The translations under genes were made by a program, and so were the position numbers. A model generated the notes under the pieces. The model made no database searches. It worked only from the letters and a program-made list of their open reading frames with translations, and was not told the DNA's origin. A stretch of 64,000 bases of DNA from Phycisphaerae bacterium (lineage in GTDB: Bacteria > Planctomycetota > Phycisphaerae > UBA1845): contig JABWBH010000037.1 of the NCBI GenBank assembly GCA_013360585.1, positions 1 through 64,000 of the forward strand. Reading direction: 5' to 3'. Positions 50,444 through 60,139 of this stretch are shown in pieces (the stretch's first letter is position 1; each line of letters opens with the position of its first letter).

Positions 50444-52203
50444 GAACCCTCCTCCGCATCTTCAAGGCGCGCCAGCGCCGCCGTCAGAGGATCGTCCGCC
50501 GGCATCACCCAGCGCGACGCGACCGCGTATTGCTCGTCGGCGCACTGCCGCGTGTAATCATCCACCAGCGCCGCGAAGTCCGCGCAGGCATCCCGCACCG
50601 CCAGAAACTCAACGCTGCCGATCAGCCGCTCCCGCGCAACGTGAGCAAGCCGACCCAGCGGCTTCGCTCCCGCAGCCCCGCCTCCCAACGCCGCCACAAT
50701 CAGCGGCAGCGGGATCCCCAGCAGAGGTCCGGGGACCGCCGCTAGCAGCAGCACGACCGCCACACCACCCGCCACGGTAAGCCCCAACCCCTGACACTCC
50801 GCCGAAACTTTCGACGACCACGCCGTCAACGACGCATCCACCCGCCGCCCGGCCGACGTCACGCGTTCCCGCCAGATCAGCTCAGCGGTAAAAACCGGCA
50901 CCGGCGACGTCTCCCCCGTCCAGTTCCGGACTTCGTCCCAGAACCGGCTCGACTGCGCCACGCTCGTCAGTTCGTGATGCCGCCGCCGCGCCGCCTGCTC
51001 AAAGTACGCCCACGCCCGCGAAAGTCGGTCGCCTTCCCGAACTTCCGCGCTCGATCCCTCCGCCCGCGCCGCCTCCCCGGACCCCGACCGCGGCGACAAC
51101 CACCCCAGCATCGGCACACGCGTCAACACGCGCTCCAACTTGCGCCGCTGGTGGTCGATCCAGTCCCGCGCCTGACGGAGGCGCAACACTCGCGACACCA
51201 CGTCCAGATGCTCTCGCTCAGCCGGCGTCATCAGCGCCGGATAACAATCCCAGGGTTGCACCTTGAACCGCGCAGCCGCCGCGTCGAGCACAACCCGAAG
51301 ATCCCGCAGCCGCGCCGTCCGCTCGCGGTTCTGGTTCAGCACCTCCCCGGCGAACTCCGACGTCAGCCGCCGAAGGTGCGCCGATCGCGGCTCACCGCGC
51401 CCGCGCACAAAGGCCTCCACCGCGTCCAGCGCGCCCGGCGCAAACCGGCAGAACCCTCGCCCGCGACGAAACTCCAGTATCACCGCGTTCTCGGCCCCGA
51501 GACGCCGTCCCTGCTCCCGCAGACGCTCCTCCTGCTCTGAACTCAAAACCCCCTCGCGCGTCCGGTTGAACACCGCCAGCCGCGGCTGCCGAAAACGCGT
51601 CGCCTGCTGCTTCAGGTCCGCGATCGCCTGACGATCGAACCACCGCTCGTGATCGATCACCACGATCAGCCGATCAAACCACGGCATCAGCGACAGCGTC
51701 ACGTCGCCTTCCGTCCGGGCGTCCTCCGACGTGAAATCCGGCGTGTCAATCAACACCACGTCGCGCAACGCCTCCACTCCGTGCGAGACGATCAGAACTT
51801 CGCCAGGCGCCCCGATCTCCTCTCCGTCCAGACCGGCTTCCCGGCACTTAAGCGTCGGCCACAACCGGCGCTCCTGGATGAGTTCCTCCACCCGCTCGAC
51901 CCGCGACGCATGAACCGCCACGATCGGTCCGAGCGTCGCATGTCCCCGCGCCGTGATGCGGCTGGCGCGATGACCCTCCAGCAGGTTGTTGAAAAGCGTG
52001 CTCTTCCCCGACGACGCCCCGCCCACCACCGCAACAAACTGCAACCCGCTGTCGTCGCCCTGACGCATCCTCAGGCTTAACGCCGTCTGCTGCGCCTGAT
52101 CCGTCCACGAAAATTTGTACACGTCGCGCAAGCGAGCGCCGTGCTCCGCGATGATGTCCAGCGGGTCGTGGAACGCCGGAGGGTTGGCAGCGGACGAAAT
52201 CAT
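50440..52203 (-). CDS. Dynamin-like large GTPase, membrane-associated (A)
   Basis: 587 aa; G1 GGASSGKST, G3 DTPD; C-terminal hydrophobic 'GGVAVVLLLAAVPGPLLGIPLPLIVAAL'; 4-nt overlap with next GTPase gene. Confidence 0.82.
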   Translation of the reverse strand: MISSAANPPAFHDPLDIIAEHGARLRDVYKFSWTDQAQQTALSLRMRQGDDSGLQFVAVVGGASSGKSTLFNNLLEGHRASRITARGHATLGPIVAVHASRVERVEELIQERRLWPTLKCREAGLDGEEIGAPGEVLIVSHGVEALRDVVLIDTPDFTSEDARTEGDVTLSLMPWFDRLIVVIDHERWFDRQAIADLKQQATRFRQPRLAVFNRTREGVLSSEQEERLREQGRRLGAENAVILEFRRGRGFCRFAPGALDAVEAFVRGRGEPRSAHLRRLTSEFAGEVLNQNRERTARLRDLRVVLDAAAARFKVQPWDCYPALMTPAEREHLDVVSRVLRLRQARDWIDHQRRKLERVLTRVPMLGWLSPRSGSGEAARAEGSSAEVREGDRLSRAWAYFEQAARRRHHELTSVAQSSRFWDEVRNWTGETSPVPVFTAELIWRERVTSAGRRVDASLTAWSSKVSAECQGLGLTVAGGVAVVLLLAAVPGPLLGIPLPLIVAALGGGAAGAKPLGRLAHVARERLIGSVEFLAVRDACADFAALVDDYTRQCADEQYAVASRWVMPADDPLTAALARLEDAEEGS

Positions 52204-52287
52204 GCAGTCGGAACGCAGATCCCGCGACGACGGTCCGCGAACGACCGACTCGCACGACGGTTTCAGATGCGGCGCCCGTTTCCGACG

Positions 52288-53064
52288 TCAGCGCCCTTCA
52301 CGCAGCGCCAGCGGCGGCGCCAGCACTTCGGAAAGTATCACCGCCTTGCGCAGTTCATCAAGACTCATCCCCATCGAGAAAAACGTCGCAACACGAGAGT
52401 GCGGTCCGCCGGAGGATTCGGGCGCCGAAGTCTCGCTTTCCGTCCGGCTGACCGGTCCGCCGATCCAGTCCGACCCGACCTGCCGTGTGCGAAGCTGCTC
52501 CTCAAGCCGTCCCGGACGCTTTGCCGCGGATGAATCCGAGTGCTTCTCCGCCGGTCGCGCGGGCGGCCCGCCGCTTCCGGACGATCGACGCCGCGCCGGG
52601 CGTGATCCGCCCCCCTCGCGCCCCCCTCGCGACGCAGGGTGCGATACCGCGTCTGACGATCGCACCGGAACGGGAGGCGGAGCCTGCCCCGCAGACCTCG
52701 GGGGTGCCGGTGGCGACGGCTGACGCGGCCCCGCCGCCTCTGTACGAGAGGATGCTGCCGGACTCACCGACGGTGGACGCTGCGGCCGAGCCGACGGCGG
52801 CGCGGCAGGCGGACGCGGCGGTGATCCAATCTGACGCGGGTGCGTCGGTGATGTCCCGGCGGAGCCGCCGGACTCGTTCATCTTCCGACGTTCCTCCTCA
52901 ATGATCCGCCTGAGCGTCTCGTCGCTGTCCGGTTCCTCCGCGCTTCCGTTGCGCCGTCGCAGCGCGGCGCCGAGCATCGGCAGAACCACAATGATGATAA
53001 AGAACACGATCTCAAGAAGGTCGCCGATCGCAAAGCCTCTGCCCTGGGAAAGAAGGTTCATCAT
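52288..53064 (-). CDS. Single-TM protein with Pro/Ser-rich linker and conserved-looking C-terminal helix
   Basis: 258 aa; TM 'LLEIVFFIIIVVLPMLGAAL'; C-terminus 'SLDELRKAVILSEVLAPPLALRE'. Confidence 0.7.
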   Translation of the reverse strand: MMNLLSQGRGFAIGDLLEIVFFIIIVVLPMLGAALRRRNGSAEEPDSDETLRRIIEEERRKMNESGGSAGTSPTHPRQIGSPPRPPAAPPSARPQRPPSVSPAASSRTEAAGPRQPSPPAPPRSAGQAPPPVPVRSSDAVSHPASRGGREGGGSRPARRRSSGSGGPPARPAEKHSDSSAAKRPGRLEEQLRTRQVGSDWIGGPVSRTESETSAPESSGGPHSRVATFFSMGMSLDELRKAVILSEVLAPPLALREGR

Positions 53065-53145
53065 GCTGCTTTCACTCGCGTCCTTCCACCGCTCCCACCG
53101 CGTCCCGCATCAGCGCCTCGCTTCGAACCGCGCCCCTCTCTGTCT

Positions 53146-53169
53146 GAACCGCGCCCGACAGGAAGCGGG
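53146..53169 (-). repeat. Dispersed intergenic repeat, family 1
   Basis: GAACCGCGCCCGACAGGAAGCGGG. Confidence 0.55.
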
Positions 53170-53244
53170 TGACCTGCTCCCCTTTTCCTGATCCAGATGC
53201 TATGAGAGTCTAACCGGTCGCGGGACGACCAGGGAGGACTTTCG

Positions 53245-53310
53245 ATGAAGCGGAAGCGGCATACGCCGGAGCAGGTGATCCGCAAGCTACGCGAAGCGGA
53301 CGCGGCGCTG
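53245..53310 (+). pseudogene. IS3-family transposase OrfA N-terminal remnant
   Basis: MKRKRHTPEQVIRKLREADAAL then loss of homology; preceded by GGACGACCAGGGAGGAC leader. Confidence 0.75.
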
Positions 53311-53351
53311 TTCTTCGTGTCTCGCGTCGTCTCCGCACCGCCGCCCCTGCT

Positions 53352-54407
53352 TCAACCGCGCTTCTCCGCCGATCCGTCGCCGCCCGCCGCCGGTCCGCCG
53401 CCGATCGTCTCCCGCATCTGCGTGTCCGCCTGAAGGTTCTTCATCCGGTAGTAATCCATGATGCCCAGGTTCCCCTTGCGGAACGCTTCCGCCATCGCCT
53501 TCGGAACCTCCGCCTCCGCCAGCGTCACCAGCGCCCGGTTCTCCTCGATCTTCGCCTTGTTCTCCGCCGCCAGCGCGATCGCCATCGCTCGCCGCTTTTC
53601 CGCTTCAGCCTGAAAACGCCGCTTGTCCGCTTCAGCCTGATCCGCCTGAAGCTTCGCGCCGATGTTGTCGCCCACGTCCACATCGGCGATGTCGATCGAC
53701 AGAATCTCGAACGCCGTCCCCGCGTCGAGCCCCTTCTGCAGCACAGCCTTGCTGATCCGGTCCGGGTTCTCCAGCACCTCCTTGTGCGAATCCGCCGACC
53801 CGATCGCGCTGACGATGCCCTCGCCGACGCGGGCGACGATCGTCTCCTCCGTCGCCCCGCCGATGAGCTGCTTGATGTTCGTCCGCACCGTCACCCGCGC
53901 CTTCGCCTTGAGCTGAATCCCGTCCTTCGCCACCGCGTCGATCGTCTGCTTGCCGAACTTCGGATTCGGCACGTCAATGACCTTCGGATCCACGCTGGTC
54001 CGCACGGCGTCGATGATGTCGCGACCCGCAAGGTCGATCGCGCACGCCTTCTTCCAGTCCAGATCGATCGCCGCCCGGTTCGCCGCGATGATCGCATGCA
54101 CCACGTTGATGACGTTTCCACCCGCCAGGTAGTGACTCTCCAGGTCGTTCACGGTGATCTCGTGGATGCCGGCCTTGACGAGCTGGATCTTCGCCAGCGT
54201 GATTGAACGCATATCCACCTTGCGCATGAACATGCCGATCAGGTTCGTCATGCTCACGCTCGCCCGGGAGAACAGCGCCTGAATCCAGAGATTGAAGAAC
54301 CGCCACAGCACGAAGATCACGGTCAGACCGAAAAGCCCGGCCACCACCAAAATGACAAGCCACCACGTGGACGTCTGCGCCAGCATGAGCGGTATTCCAA
54401 ACATCAC
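53352..54407 (-). CDS. floA: Flotillin-like protein FloA (UPF0365)
   Basis: 351 aa; '[43 protein letters not shown]', '[26 protein letters not shown]'. Confidence 0.95.
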   Translation of the reverse strand: MMFGIPLMLAQTSTWWLVILVVAGLFGLTVIFVLWRFFNLWIQALFSRASVSMTNLIGMFMRKVDMRSITLAKIQLVKAGIHEITVNDLESHYLAGGNVINVVHAIIAANRAAIDLDWKKACAIDLAGRDIIDAVRTSVDPKVIDVPNPKFGKQTIDAVAKDGIQLKAKARVTVRTNIKQLIGGATEETIVARVGEGIVSAIGSADSHKEVLENPDRISKAVLQKGLDAGTAFEILSIDIADVDVGDNIGAKLQADQAEADKRRFQAEAEKRRAMAIALAAENKAKIEENRALVTLAEAEVPKAMAEAFRKGNLGIMDYYRMKNLQADTQMRETIGGGPAAGGDGSAEKRG

Positions 54408-54471
54408 GGTTTCCTTCGTTCAGGTTCCTTCCGACCACGTTCCTCAATCAACACGGTCGCTCGGCAGACTG

Positions 54472-54966
54472 TCATGTCGCTTTCGCCACAACCAACTGCC
54501 CCGAACGCGCCGCGAGCCCGACCACGACGGCGTCGCGCTCGATGTGACCGCTTTCCGCCACGCACGCCACGCGGCGGTCGCCGAACCGGCACGTTCCCAC
54601 CGGACGCAACGGCGTCAGCGCAAAACCTGTCGCCCCGATCAGCCCCGCCAGCGACTCGGTCTCCACGCCGATGTGCTCCGCCGTTAGCGTCGGGTTCGGC
54701 GGCGCCAGCAGCCTTCCCGCCGGCGTGCGATACCAGTGCTTCACCCCGACATACACCATCGCCGGCCACAACACCAGGCACGCCGTAATTGAGATCACGC
54801 CCGCCGTTGCGCCGTACAACACAAACACTTTGTACACCGCGAAGCCCAGCAACCCCAGACCGACGACGGTCAGAATCGCGTGCGACGGCAGAAAGATATC
54901 CGCCACCAGCACAAGCAGACCGACCGCGAACAACCCGGTGATGATTACGATATCCGACATACCCAT
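54472..54966 (-). CDS. NfeD-like short membrane protein
   Basis: 164 aa; TM segments then OB-fold-like 'LIGATGFALTPLRPVGTCRFGDRRVACVAESGHIERDAVVVG'. Confidence 0.82.
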   Translation of the reverse strand: MGMSDIVIITGLFAVGLLVLVADIFLPSHAILTVVGLGLLGFAVYKVFVLYGATAGVISITACLVLWPAMVYVGVKHWYRTPAGRLLAPPNPTLTAEHIGVETESLAGLIGATGFALTPLRPVGTCRFGDRRVACVAESGHIERDAVVVGLAARSGQLVVAKAT

Positions 54967-55024
54967 GTTTCAGACGCAACGCACTCGCACCGGTCGCAAC
55001 CGAAGACTCCTCCTCGATCGCAGT

Positions 55025-56782
55025 TCACCGCACCTCACGCACCACCACGCGGTTCCCCTGCCGCTCGACCACTTTCACCCCCACGCCGCTTTCGATGTAC
55101 TCCCCTTGCGTCACCACGTCCACCAGCACCGCCCCGAAGCGCGCCTTTCCCGCAGGACGCAGCGGACCCTGACTCACCCCCATGTCGCCCGGCTGCGCCA
55201 AGCCGTAGTACGCATCCTCCACCGCCACCGCGTCCGCCGTCGGATTCGCGGGGATCACCTTCCGGAAGATCGGGATATGCGGCATGTACTTCGCCAGCAC
55301 GAACATCCCGACAAGCGACGTCGTCAGCGCGAAGACCACCGCTTTGACCCCGGTGTACAAAGCGTCGATCGTCGGCTGCAACTGCGGCACGTACAACGGC
55401 GATGTCCGGCCCGGTTCGTCCGGCATGAACGTCGCCACCAGCCCCGCCAGAAGCAGCAGCGCCCCGGACACGCCCGCGACCCCGAATCCCGGAAGGACGA
55501 ACACCTCGACCGCCAGCAGCACGATCCCCACCCCGATCAGCACCAGCTCCCACGTGTTCGCCAGCCCCGTCAGGTACGGCGCACCCACGAAGATCGCCAG
55601 CGCAATCAGCGCCACCAGCCCCGGAACGCCCACGCCCGGCGTGTTGAACTCCACGTACGCCCCGAGAAACACGAGGATCAGCAGAAACCCGCGCACATAA
55701 GGCGACGTCAGCCACGTCGCCAGGTTCTCCGACCACAACGTGTCCATCCGCGTGATCGTCGCCGCGCCGTAGCGCGCCTGAAGGTCCGCATCCTGGGCGA
55801 TGATCGCCCGGTTGAATCCGAAGGCGTGCGCCTCTCCCGCGTTCATCTCCAGAAGCTGGTCCTCCCGGTCGATCGGCTGCGTCAGCGCGATCGCTTTTCC
55901 CGTCACCAGGTCCACGTAAGACTCAACCAGCCTCCACTCCCCGGACGCCGCCGCCCCGTCTTCGCCCATCCCGAGGATCGCCCGCGTCACCTTCTGCACC
56001 GCGTTCCCGTCGGAACCCGCCTCGCGCTCGCCCAGCCGCTTCTGCTTTTCCTCGCGGAACACGAACTCGCGCTCGCCCGTCCGTGCGTTCTCGAGCCACC
56101 AGACCTCGCGCTCCGGGATCACGAACGCCTCACACAGCACCTCGCTGTACCCGTTCAGCTTCGCCGACGACCGGAACCGCGCCAGCACCGGCGTGTACAC
56201 CTTCGGCTGCAGCGCCTCCGGAACCGCGTCCGCCCCTTCCGCGCCGAACATGATCACCTGCGAGTCGCCCATCGTGGACGACGGCGCCATCACGATCTCG
56301 TTGCACGCGACCGCGATGATCGTCCCGGCGCTGTGCGCCTGCGGGTTCACCCACGCCGCCGTCCGAAGATCGCGCGTGTTCTCGATCAGGTGCGCGATGT
56401 CCAGCGCGCTGTCCAGGTACCCGCCCGGCGTGTCCAGCTCGAACACCACGAGGTCCGCCCCCGCCTTCCGCGCCGCCTCGATCCGCCGCTTCAAACTGCC
56501 CGTCGTCACGTCGGTGATCTCGTCGCGGATCGTGATGATCGCCGCATGCCGGTAGGACCGGTCCGCCGCACCTTCCTCCGCAGCCGCCGGGGTTTTCGCT
56601 GAATCCTCGGGCGCCAAGGCCGATTCCGCCGCGGCTTCGCTCGACTCGGCGGGAGGCGATCCGGACGTTGCGCCCTCCTGCAACGACCCGGCGGCGATCG
56701 ACCGCGATGTCCACGCCGCAGTCATCGCCCCCAGAACGGCCAGGGTGAACTTCAAAGATAGGCGAAGGCGGATGCGCAACAT
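55025..56782 (-). CDS. NfeD-family membrane protein with ClpP-like serine protease domain
   Basis: 585 aa; 'LVVFELDTPGGYLDSALDIAHLI', 'NPQAHSAGTIIAVACNEIVMAPSSTMGDS', TM cluster, C-terminal OB domain. Confidence 0.9.
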   Translation of the reverse strand: MLRIRLRLSLKFTLAVLGAMTAAWTSRSIAAGSLQEGATSGSPPAESSEAAAESALAPEDSAKTPAAAEEGAADRSYRHAAIITIRDEITDVTTGSLKRRIEAARKAGADLVVFELDTPGGYLDSALDIAHLIENTRDLRTAAWVNPQAHSAGTIIAVACNEIVMAPSSTMGDSQVIMFGAEGADAVPEALQPKVYTPVLARFRSSAKLNGYSEVLCEAFVIPEREVWWLENARTGEREFVFREEKQKRLGEREAGSDGNAVQKVTRAILGMGEDGAAASGEWRLVESYVDLVTGKAIALTQPIDREDQLLEMNAGEAHAFGFNRAIIAQDADLQARYGAATITRMDTLWSENLATWLTSPYVRGFLLILVFLGAYVEFNTPGVGVPGLVALIALAIFVGAPYLTGLANTWELVLIGVGIVLLAVEVFVLPGFGVAGVSGALLLLAGLVATFMPDEPGRTSPLYVPQLQPTIDALYTGVKAVVFALTTSLVGMFVLAKYMPHIPIFRKVIPANPTADAVAVEDAYYGLAQPGDMGVSQGPLRPAGKARFGAVLVDVVTQGEYIESGVGVKVVERQGNRVVVREVR

Positions 56783-56995
56783 AAGCCCTCCTCCCGGAAG
56801 CCCCGTCGGGACACCCCGCGTTGATTTGGACTTCTCCAGGATATCTTAGGTCGATTGTCAGGTCGGACAAGTTGAATTCCCGACCGAACTTGGAACCGCC
56901 GTCGGACCAGCCTTGCGGACGAAAGGCGGAGGTCGGGGTGAAACCGAAGGCTCAAGCCGCCTCATAACCCTGATTCACGATCCCCGACGCGCAGG

Positions 56996-58012
56996 TCACG
57001 CCCCGTCCAGCTCCCAGCGCTCATCGCGGATCGCTTCGGTAATCCGGTCGGCCATCTCGACCGCCGCCAGCCCGTCCTCCGCGGTCACCGCGGGCGCGGC
57101 GCCGGTGCGCACGCTGGCGAGAAACGCCTCGATCTCGCTGCGCAGCGGGTCGCCCTCCTCGACCGCCAGCGGCTCGACCTTCACCAGCGCGCTGTAATCC
57201 ACCCCCTGCATCTGCGACAGGTCGTCGAAGTTGCGCTCGCGGGCGAGCTTGATCACGTCGATGTGATCGCGAATCCGGATCGCGATGCCCGTGCGTTTCT
57301 GATAATCCATCGCGACGTACCCGGTCGGCGCGAAGATGCGGATCTTCCGCTCCGTCTTCAGCGCCAGACGCGACGCCGTCATGTTGACCACCGTCCCGTC
57401 CGCGAAGCGGATCCGGGCGTTCGCCACGTCCGCGTGAGGCCCCAGCAGCGCCACCCCCACCGCGTGAACTTTGTACTCCCGCTGCCCCACGAGGTGCAGG
57501 ATGATGTCGATATCGTGGATCATCATGTCCGCCACGACGCTGATGTCCGCGCTGCGGAACGTGAAGGGGCTGATGCGGTGCGTCTCGATGAACCTCGGGC
57601 GCAGGCTCATCCGCAGCATCGCCTGCACCACCGGGTTGAACCGCTCCGAGTGCCCGACCTGCACGAGCGCCCCGCAGCGCCGCGCCGTCTCGACGATCCG
57701 CCGCGCCGACGCCGCGCCCGACGCCAGCGGTTTCTCAATAAGCACCGCGACCCGGCGCTCGATCAGCGGCGTCGCCACCGTCTCATGAAACGCCGTCGGC
57801 ACGGCGACGCTCGCCGCAACCACGTCGCGCGGAAGCTCCCGCGCATCCGTCAGCGCCGTGCAACCGAACTGCGACGCCAGCGCTTCCGCCCGCCCTCGAT
57901 CCGAATCCACCACCGCGGCAAGACGACACCCTGATAAACCCGCATACGTGCGGGCATGATGCGCTCCCATCTTCCCCGCGCCGATGACCGCAACCTTCAG
58001 TACTTCCGACAT
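56996..58012 (-). CDS. Gfo/Idh/MocA-family oxidoreductase
   Basis: 338 aa; 'VAVIGAGKMGAHHARTYAGL', 'VLIEKPLA', 'DIDIILHLVG'. Confidence 0.9.
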   Translation of the reverse strand: MSEVLKVAVIGAGKMGAHHARTYAGLSGCRLAAVVDSDRGRAEALASQFGCTALTDARELPRDVVAASVAVPTAFHETVATPLIERRVAVLIEKPLASGAASARRIVETARRCGALVQVGHSERFNPVVQAMLRMSLRPRFIETHRISPFTFRSADISVVADMMIHDIDIILHLVGQREYKVHAVGVALLGPHADVANARIRFADGTVVNMTASRLALKTERKIRIFAPTGYVAMDYQKRTGIAIRIRDHIDVIKLARERNFDDLSQMQGVDYSALVKVEPLAVEEGDPLRSEIEAFLASVRTGAAPAVTAEDGLAAVEMADRITEAIRDERWELDGA

Positions 58013-58052
58013 GAGGGCAGCCTAACCCGCGCATCGCGCTTCAGGCAACCGT

Positions 58053-58079
58053 CGAGCCTCGGGCTTCAGCCCGCGCGAA
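58053..58079. repeat. Dispersed hairpin repeat, family 2, copy 2 (inverted)
   Basis: CGAGCCTCGGGCTTCAGCCCGCGCGAA; reverse complement differs from 27942-27968 at one position. Confidence 0.7.
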
Positions 58080-58181
58080 AACCCCAACCTGCTCCTTCAA
58101 CCACCGCCTCGCCAACCCCACCCCGCGCGGCGCGTCCACCTGCTCACATCAGCGCGCCCCCGCTCACCCGCGCCGCAAACC

Positions 58182-59186
58182 TCACTCCGCGCTCACCCCC
58201 TGCCACGTCTGAAGCAGATGCATGTAATTCGCCCGCTCGTAAACCTGAGGATTCGGACACCGCGAGAGGCTCAGGCTCCCCACGAGTTGGCGAAGGTTCG
58301 CGTACTCGTTCTCCTCCAGCCACGCCGCCAGGTCCGTCCGCAGGCGCCGCAGATGCTCCGGTCCGTGCAGAAGCAGCGCCGACGTTGTCTGCACCGCCGA
58401 CGCCCCGCACATCATCGCCTTCACCGCGTCCACCGCGGTATGTACGCCCCCGGTCACCGCCAGCGACGCCTCGACCCGATCAAACAGGATCGCCAGCCAC
58501 CGCAACCGCGGCAGCAGGTCCGCCGACGTGGAAAGATGCAGATGCGTCACCGCGGCGAGCATCTCCAGGTCGACATCCGCCGCGAAGTACCGGTTGTACA
58601 ACACCAGCGCATCCGCCCCCACCGTCGCCGCCCGGGACGCGAAATTCGCCAGCGACGTAAAAAACGGCGACAGCTTCACCGCCACCGGAATATGCACCGC
58701 CTCGGACACCGACCGGATCACCGACTCCAACCGCGCCTCAATAAGTCGTCCTTCGATTTCTGGATCCGCATTCAGCACATAAAGATTCAATTCGATCCCG
58801 TCGGCCCCCGCTTGCTCCGCCAGCCGCGCGTACTCCAACCAACCTCCCGGCGTCGTCCCGTTCAGCGACGCCAGCACCGGCGCGTCCACCGCCTCGCGCA
58901 CACGCTGAAGATGCGCCAGATACTCCTGCGGTCCGACCGCAAACTCCGAAGGCTCGGGCAGATACGTCGCCGCTTCCCCGAACGAGTGCGCTGGTTCGTG
59001 CAGCGCCTGATGCGTCGCGAGGCTCTCCGCGGTGATCTGCTCCTCGAACAAAGACCGCAGCACGATCATCGACGCCCCCGCATCCTCCAGCCTCCGTGCC
59101 CCCGCCACTGTGTCCGAAAGCGGACCCGCCCCGGCGATAAACGGGTTCGGAAGGTGAAAACCCATGTAATTCGTCGTAAGATCCAT
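58182..59186 (-). CDS. Dihydroorotate dehydrogenase-like flavoprotein
   Basis: 334 aa; 'MGFHLPNPFIAGAGPLSD', 'GADGIELNLYVLNADPEI', 'IPVAVKLSPFFTSLANFA'. Confidence 0.85.
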   Translation of the reverse strand: MDLTTNYMGFHLPNPFIAGAGPLSDTVAGARRLEDAGASMIVLRSLFEEQITAESLATHQALHEPAHSFGEAATYLPEPSEFAVGPQEYLAHLQRVREAVDAPVLASLNGTTPGGWLEYARLAEQAGADGIELNLYVLNADPEIEGRLIEARLESVIRSVSEAVHIPVAVKLSPFFTSLANFASRAATVGADALVLYNRYFAADVDLEMLAAVTHLHLSTSADLLPRLRWLAILFDRVEASLAVTGGVHTAVDAVKAMMCGASAVQTTSALLLHGPEHLRRLRTDLAAWLEENEYANLRQLVGSLSLSRCPNPQVYERANYMHLLQTWQGVSAE

Positions 59187-59459
59187 CCAACATCTCCCGA
59201 GACTGAACTTCTCGCCGCGCCGCAGGAATCAGGACGGGCGACCGCGTCGTTCCGCCGCAATACCGGACACTCCGGCCGGCCGGCCAGCCAGCACGTAGGT
59301 GGCAGCCGGTCGCTCCGGGGCGACCAATGTCCGCATCCGAGCGCGCACGCCGACGCGCCCGGTCCTCCTGGCGACAAGAGCAATATGCGTGCCAGCAAGC
59401 TCCACGTGCCCCGGATTCACCCGAAGTCGAGTCCTGCTTCAGGGGCCCAGGCCCGTCGT

Positions 59460-59984
59460 TCACGGCGCGCCCTGGCGCGCGCGGTAGCCCGGTGCGGGAA
59501 TGCCGAGTCCCTTGGCGCCCCACAGCAGCGGGTAAAACACCAGCGGCGCAGCGCACGCGGTGTACAACGTTGATGTCGCCGCAGCCCAGAACTCCGCCGC
59601 AAAACCGCCCAGCGTTCCCGGCCACGCGAATCCTCGATAAAGCAGAAGCGCCGCCGACAACACTGCCCCAGCGGCAACTACGAGGGCGATCTGCACCGCC
59701 ACGTGATAGATGAACACCCGATCTCGCACAACCGCGAGCGTCAACCCCGCCAGGCCGTAACTGACGGTGAACACCCCGACCGGCTCGATGCTCGTGACAT
59801 CCAGGGCAAGCCCCACGATCCACCCGCCGCAAAGACGCACCGGGCGACTCGCGTGAAGCGACAGGAACGCCGCGAGCATAAGGGGAAAATCCGGACGCGC
59901 TGCCCCCCACTGAAACCGTGGCGTAACGACACCCTGAAGCGCCACCGCAACCGCTGTCAGCAGAATCAGCACCCACGCCCGCAT
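59460..59984 (-). CDS. mreD: MreD-like rod-shape-determining membrane protein
   Basis: 174 aa; 5-6 TM; 'RPDFPLMLAAFLSLHASRPVRLCGGWIVGLALDVTSIEPVG'. Confidence 0.6.
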   Translation of the reverse strand: MRAWVLILLTAVAVALQGVVTPRFQWGAARPDFPLMLAAFLSLHASRPVRLCGGWIVGLALDVTSIEPVGVFTVSYGLAGLTLAVVRDRVFIYHVAVQIALVVAAGAVLSAALLLYRGFAWPGTLGGFAAEFWAAATSTLYTACAAPLVFYPLLWGAKGLGIPAPGYRARQGAP

Positions 59985-60075
59985 CGACTTCCGACTCCGT
60001 CCGACTCCGTGTCCTCGTGTCGCGCCGGGAGAGTCGTATTGGCAGCCTCAGACCCCGCCCGATCAACACCAGACC

Positions 60076-60100
60076 CCCGCTTCCTCACGGGCGCAGCTCG
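60076..60100 (+). repeat. Dispersed intergenic repeat, family 1
   Basis: CCCGCTTCCTCACGGGCGCAGCTCG. Confidence 0.55.
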
Positions 60101-60139
60101 ATCTTGCAACCGGTTCATACGGTTCTGCTGACAACGCGG

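Noticed and set aside
59990-60014. Short repeat TCCGACTCCGTCCGACTCCG upstream of the mreD-like gene
   Set aside because: Only two short units; not enough to distinguish from chance
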